NCBI GenBank assembly: GCA_001465015.1 | Contig: LNEO01000246.1 | Location: forward strand, 62,001-126,000 | DNA length: 64,000 bases | Source of the DNA: Deltaproteobacteria bacterium Ga0077539 | Lineage (GTDB): Bacteria > Myxococcota_A > Polyangia > Polyangiales > Ga0077539 | Reading direction: 5' to 3' | Shown: positions 60,934-64,000 of the stretch, piece by piece | How the letters are laid out: each line of letters opens with the position of its first letter | Numbering within the stretch: the first letter of the stretch is position 1 | Translations under genes and position numbers: made by a program | The notes under the pieces: model-generated | The model's input: only the letters and a program-made list of their open reading frames with translations | Database searches by the model: none | What the model was told of the DNA's origin: nothing

Positions 60934-61287
60934 TCAGCGGTCGAACGGGTAGCAGCTCACCGCGACGCGACGACCATCGGGGTCTCGCGCATAGAGCGTG
61001 AACTCGGTCTCCGCTTCGATCGGCGCGAGTCGACGGCGAAATTCGTCGCGCATCGCCCGGTCGATCGAGAAGGCGACGAGCTCCATCGAAGTCGACAGAA
61101 CCCCTGGCTCACCCTCGGATCGGCGCTCGACCATGAGGACGACGCCCTCGACGTCGAGCCAGATCGACCGCAGCGCGCCGTGGTCATCGAGCTTGCGCGC
61201 CATTTCACCGAGCCCCAGCGCGTCGCGGTAGTACCGAGCCGTTCGCTCGACGTCGTTGGTGCGCAGCGCGAGGTGATGGAGGCGCAA
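60934..61287 (-). CDS. VOC family (glyoxalase/dioxygenase-fold) protein
   Basis: 117 aa from a TTG at 61287, two nt after the stop of the preceding lipoprotein gene; the frame upstream is not coding. RLHHLALRTNDVERTARYYRDALGLG is the classic first beta-alpha-beta motif of VOC proteins with the metal His, and EFTLYARDPDGRRVAVSCYPFD the last strand, where the usual Glu ligand is replaced. A single-module protein that probably dimerises. Substrate unknown. Translation is probably coupled to the gene upstream. Confidence 0.8.
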   Translation of the reverse strand: MRLHHLALRTNDVERTARYYRDALGLGEMARKLDDHGALRSIWLDVEGVVLMVERRSEGEPGVLSTSMELVAFSIDRAMRDEFRRRLAPIEAETEFTLYARDPDGRRVAVSCYPFDR

Positions 61288-61289
61288 GG

Positions 61290-62006
61290 TCAGCCCTCGT
61301 CGCCGCTGCGATCGTCGCTCGATGTGCGAATTCGGCAGCGGATCTCGAGCACCCGCGGCGTCCCCTCGCGCAGCGGGAAGTTGAACTCGACGTCGTCGCA
61401 CCGAAGCGTCCGCCGCGGCTGATCGATCTCGAACCGATAGCGCCCCGGCTGCGGCGGGCCGATCTCGAGGCACACGCCTCGCTGGCGATCGAGCACTTCG
61501 CGGCGCTCGAGGCCGTCCCACTGGTACTCGATGGCCTCGCCCGGCGCGAGCTCTCGACGCTCTGGCTGCCCGAGGCCTCCGTAGCCCGCTCCTCCGTCGT
61601 CCGCGCAGAGCGGCATCTGTCCCACCGGAAAGAACTTCACCGGGTCGCTGTCGCGCCCGCCGTCCTCACGAGACCTGCGCGAGCGAAGCTTGCGCGTGTG
61701 AATCATCTCGTTGATATCCGGGTTCGTGAAGAAGGGAACAGGCCTCGACGCCGCGTTGACGATCCGCAACGTGAGCGCCACAGGGCCCGTCGGAGCCGTC
61801 TGCGAATCGCCTGTGTCTTCTGGCAGAGCTCCGGTGTCCGCGGGGACCGCGCTCGCGTCATCGTGGGCGACGGTCACGTCGGCCGGAGGAGGCGCGCCCT
61901 GGTCCGGCCGCGATTCAGGCTTCTTGCAGGCAGCGAGCGAGCACAGAATCAGCGCGCACGAGAGCGAGACGCTCCCCGAGGGAGAAATCGAACGGGCAGT
62001 GAGCAT
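61290..62006 (-). CDS. Lipoprotein of unknown function
   Basis: 238 aa from the ATG at 62006. Lipobox CSLAAC (Cys27) after a signal peptide; a Pro/Asp-rich linker to about residue 75; then a beta-rich domain (VALTLRIVNAASRPVPFFTNPDINEM, LAPGEAIEYQWDGLERREV, GRYRFEIDQPRRTLRCDDVEFNFPLREG) with several Cys, similar in style to BsuPI-type or immunoglobulin-like domains. Function unknown. Followed by the VOC gene with a 2-nt gap, so co-transcribed. Divergent from the TauD-like gene across 100 nt. Confidence 0.72.
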   Translation of the reverse strand: MLTARSISPSGSVSLSCALILCSLAACKKPESRPDQGAPPPADVTVAHDDASAVPADTGALPEDTGDSQTAPTGPVALTLRIVNAASRPVPFFTNPDINEMIHTRKLRSRRSREDGGRDSDPVKFFPVGQMPLCADDGGAGYGGLGQPERRELAPGEAIEYQWDGLERREVLDRQRGVCLEIGPPQPGRYRFEIDQPRRTLRCDDVEFNFPLREGTPRVLEIRCRIRTSSDDRSGDEG

Positions 62007-62106
62007 CACCAACGGTCGCCGCGTTACCACGTTCTGGCATCGACGCACAGAAGAGCGACCAAGGCTCCTTGCCAGATAGTTGCAAAGCGCTACAAACTAC
62101 TTCGCC

Positions 62107-64000
62107 GTGGACAATCGACCGCAGAGAAAGGCGCTTTCGCGCGCGATGTGGGGTGACCGACGCTCGGCGCGCGTGCTGGACGCGGGCGGCGCGCTGCTCG
62201 AGGGACGGACCCTCGTCGACGCTCGGGCGACGCTCGAACAATTCGGGGCGGTGCACGTAAAGCGCACGGGGATCGCGGACCTCGCGGGGGCACGAGAGGC
62301 GCTCGAGGGGCTGGGGTTTGGCGAAGCAGAGCGCTTCGTGCTCGGCGGACGGACGAGCGCGTCGTGGCAGAACAAGTGGGTCGAGCCGGGGCTGCGACGG
62401 CTCGACTTCTATCCGCCCGACCTGTGGCTTCTGCCCAACAACGAGGTGCAGTACCAGCGCTGCTCTCCGCGGTGGGTGCTCTTCTACTGCCATCGCGCGC
62501 CCATGGTGGGAGGCAGGACCTTCGTTCACAGCGCGGACGAAGTGCTCCGCAGCCTGCGTCGAGACGGCGCGATGGGCACGGCGCTCGCGGACAAGATCGT
62601 CCGCAAGGGACTGATGATCGAAACGGGATTTCTCGATCGAAACGACCCTCGCAAGGCAGAGAACTACTTTCAGTCGTGGCAAGAGCGCTTTCAGACCGAC
62701 GACCCGGACGCAGCCCTCGCGCGCGCTCGCGCGGCGCGAGACGACTACGATCAGTGCTGGTTTCGCGAAGAAGAGCTCCTCGGAGAGCACGGCGTGAAGC
62801 TCCGCACGCTCATGACCAGGATCACGCTGACGGCCTTGTTCGATGACGAGCGCGACGGCGCGCGCTACCTGCGATTTCCCCGCCTGGCGCTCGATGCGCC
62901 GTGCGCGAAGAACGGGTATCGACGCTTTCCGCTCGGCGACGGCGAAGAGCTCGACCCGCGCGAAGCGTCCCTGCTGCTTCGGGTCTATGACGAGACGCGA
63001 GAGGGCGTCGAATGGACCGACGGCGACCTCGTGCTCTTCGACAACCTGCGCTACGGACACTCTCGCGAGAGCTTCGAGGGCGAGCGCGAGGTGTACGTCG
63101 CGATGGCCGGCGAGCTCTGGGACCCGCGCGAAAAGAGACCCGAGCGAACACAGCGCGCGCCGTCGCACGCCGCCGAGCGAGCGCGCTTCGCCCCGGGACC
63201 GTCGGGCGCTCGTTACGCGCTCAGCGCGCAGAGCACCGACCGCGAGACGCGCCTCGCAGCGCGGACGTTCGACTGCCGTGGCGCGATCGACGACGAGACC
63301 GCCGCGACGATCCGCGAGGAGTTTCGCAAGCACGGCGCGCTTCACCTCCGTCGGACGGGGCTCGGCGCGGACGACGCCGCGGCCCTCGATGAGCGGACGC
63401 TCTCGCTGCTCGGGTTCGGCGGCGAGCACACGTTTTCATGGGGCGGGATGAACAGCGGGCGGACGACGCGCAAGGCGCTCTCGCGCGAGCTGCGCGCGAC
63501 CGACGAGTACCCCAGTCACTTGTGGCTCCTGCCCCACAACGAGGTGCTCTACCAGCGCACGATGCCGTCGCGGCTGCTCTTCTACTCGCCGCGCGCCTGC
63601 GAAATCACCCAGGGAGGACGCACCTTCGTGCACTCGGCGCGCGAGCTCGAGCGGTGGCTCCTCACCGAGGGACGCCGCGGGCGAGCGCTCGTCTCGCGGC
63701 TGCGCGCGGTGGGCCAGCGCATCGAGATGGGCTTCCTCGACGAGCGCCACCCGGCCAAGCGCAAGAACTACTTTCGCTCGTGGCAAGACCGATTCGAGAC
63801 CGACTCGCGCTCGGTGGCCGAAGAGCGCTGCCGCGCCAGCGCACACCAGTTCGACGAGTGCTGGTGGAAGGAAGAAGCCTCGATCGACGGAGAAGCGCGC
63901 TTCACGTTGATGACCCGAGTGACCGTTCCGGGCTTCTATCGAGAGCCCGAGACCGGCGAAGAGTGGCTCTTCTTTCCGAGGATCTCGCTCGATCCACCGG
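62107..64000 (+). CDS. Tandem TauD/SyrP-like non-haem-iron oxygenase, cut by the window end
   Basis: At least 631 aa from a GTG at 62107 (ATG at 62146 also possible); the frame is open to the window end. Two homologous copies, about 20-345 and 385-end, each with a GGRTFVHSA block, a GFLDxxxPxKxxNYFxSWQxRFxTD motif and a late WLFFPR/YLRFPR strand. The first copy reads LLPNNEVQYQ where active members have HNE: the iron-ligand His is Asn111; its distal His318 (YGHSRESFEG) is intact. The second has LLPHNEVLYQ (His477, Glu479). So the first copy may be a pseudo-enzyme or bind differently. Typical reaction is 2-oxoglutarate-dependent hydroxylation. Divergent from the lipoprotein/VOC pair. Confidence 0.82.
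   Translation, partial: MDNRPQRKALSRAMWGDRRSARVLDAGGALLEGRTLVDARATLEQFGAVHVKRTGIADLAGAREALEGLGFGEAERFVLGGRTSASWQNKWVEPGLRRLDFYPPDLWLLPNNEVQYQRCSPRWVLFYCHRAPMVGGRTFVHSADEVLRSLRRDGAMGTALADKIVRKGLMIETGFLDRNDPRKAENYFQSWQERFQTDDPDAALARARAARDDYDQCWFREEELLGEHGVKLRTLMTRITLTALFDDERDGARYLRFPRLALDAPCAKNGYRRFPLGDGEELDPREASLLLRVYDETREGVEWTDGDLVLFDNLRYGHSRESFEGEREVYVAMAGELWDPREKRPERTQRAPSHAAERARFAPGPSGARYALSAQSTDRETRLAARTFDCRGAIDDETAATIREEFRKHGALHLRRTGLGADDAAALDERTLSLLGFGGEHTFSWGGMNSGRTTRKALSRELRATDEYPSHLWLLPHNEVLYQRTMPSRLLFYSPRACEITQGGRTFVHSARELERWLLTEGRRGRALVSRLRAVGQRIEMGFLDERHPAKRKNYFRSWQDRFETDSRSVAEERCRASAHQFDECWWKEEASIDGEARFTLMTRVTVPGFYREPETGEEWLFFPRISLDPP

Overview
The window is high-GC DNA (about two thirds G+C by eye, coding frames strongly G/C at third codon positions) and reads as chromosome of a myxobacterium or close relative (Myxococcota, possibly the Polyangiales/Sandaracinaceae side). 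The clues are many lipoproteins with Asp-rich tandem-repeat linkers behind the lipobox, MopE-type Cys/Asp repeats, a C-terminal hydrophobic-plus-arginine sorting tail, several ECF sigma factors tied to surface proteins, and many lineage-specific exported proteins of unknown function. The taxonomic placement is inference.

Layout. 1-5.3 kb: a lipoprotein, a lipid-anchored type-B carboxylesterase and a DhlA-type haloalkane dehalogenase, then an anchored unknown. 5.3-12.6 kb: housekeeping genes (argA-type N-acetylglutamate synthase, ABC-F ATPase, metallophosphoesterase, chromate transporter). 13-24.9 kb: an M23 endopeptidase, a fatty-acid-hydroxylase/TetR pair, a coupled SigZ-like sigma/ArsM arsenic pair, Fe-superoxide dismutase, a LysR/DJ-1/GFA-fusion cluster with a shared TGCAAC motif, a coupled micropeptide/alcohol dehydrogenase/ECF sigma operon and a SiaB-like protein. 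25-43.7 kb: a block of secreted and surface proteins, including an OMP/ECF sigma/membrane protein/FG-GAP lipoprotein cluster and a two-gene MopE/von Willebrand A/formylglycine-enzyme-like operon. 44.3 kb: tRNA-Asn(GTT). 44.4-49.7 kb: membrane proteins and lipoproteins, one with an HExxH protease motif.

49.7-55.6 kb holds the most notable unit. Five genes on the minus strand, overlapping by 4 nt or abutting, encode EgtD, EgtB, a PP-loop protein that resembles the MurL epimerase family, an ABC ATPase and a permease fused to a substrate-binding protein of the glycine-betaine/EgtU type. This looks like ergothioneine (or a related thiohistidine) synthesis coupled to import, with an unexplained PP-loop enzyme at the centre. 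55.7-60.3 kb is a dynamin-like GTPase with a coiled-coil partner. From 62.1 kb to the window end runs a tandem-duplicated TauD/SyrP-like protein whose first copy has lost the metal-binding His.

Scattered between these are several decayed genes: an F420-reductase-like remnant, a frameshifted gene at 18.6-19.1 kb, a DUF4336 fossil, a GST with two in-frame deletions, and an Rpn-like tail fragment. They suggest ongoing gene loss in the accessory parts. Function calls rest on motif recognition by eye; no database search was run.
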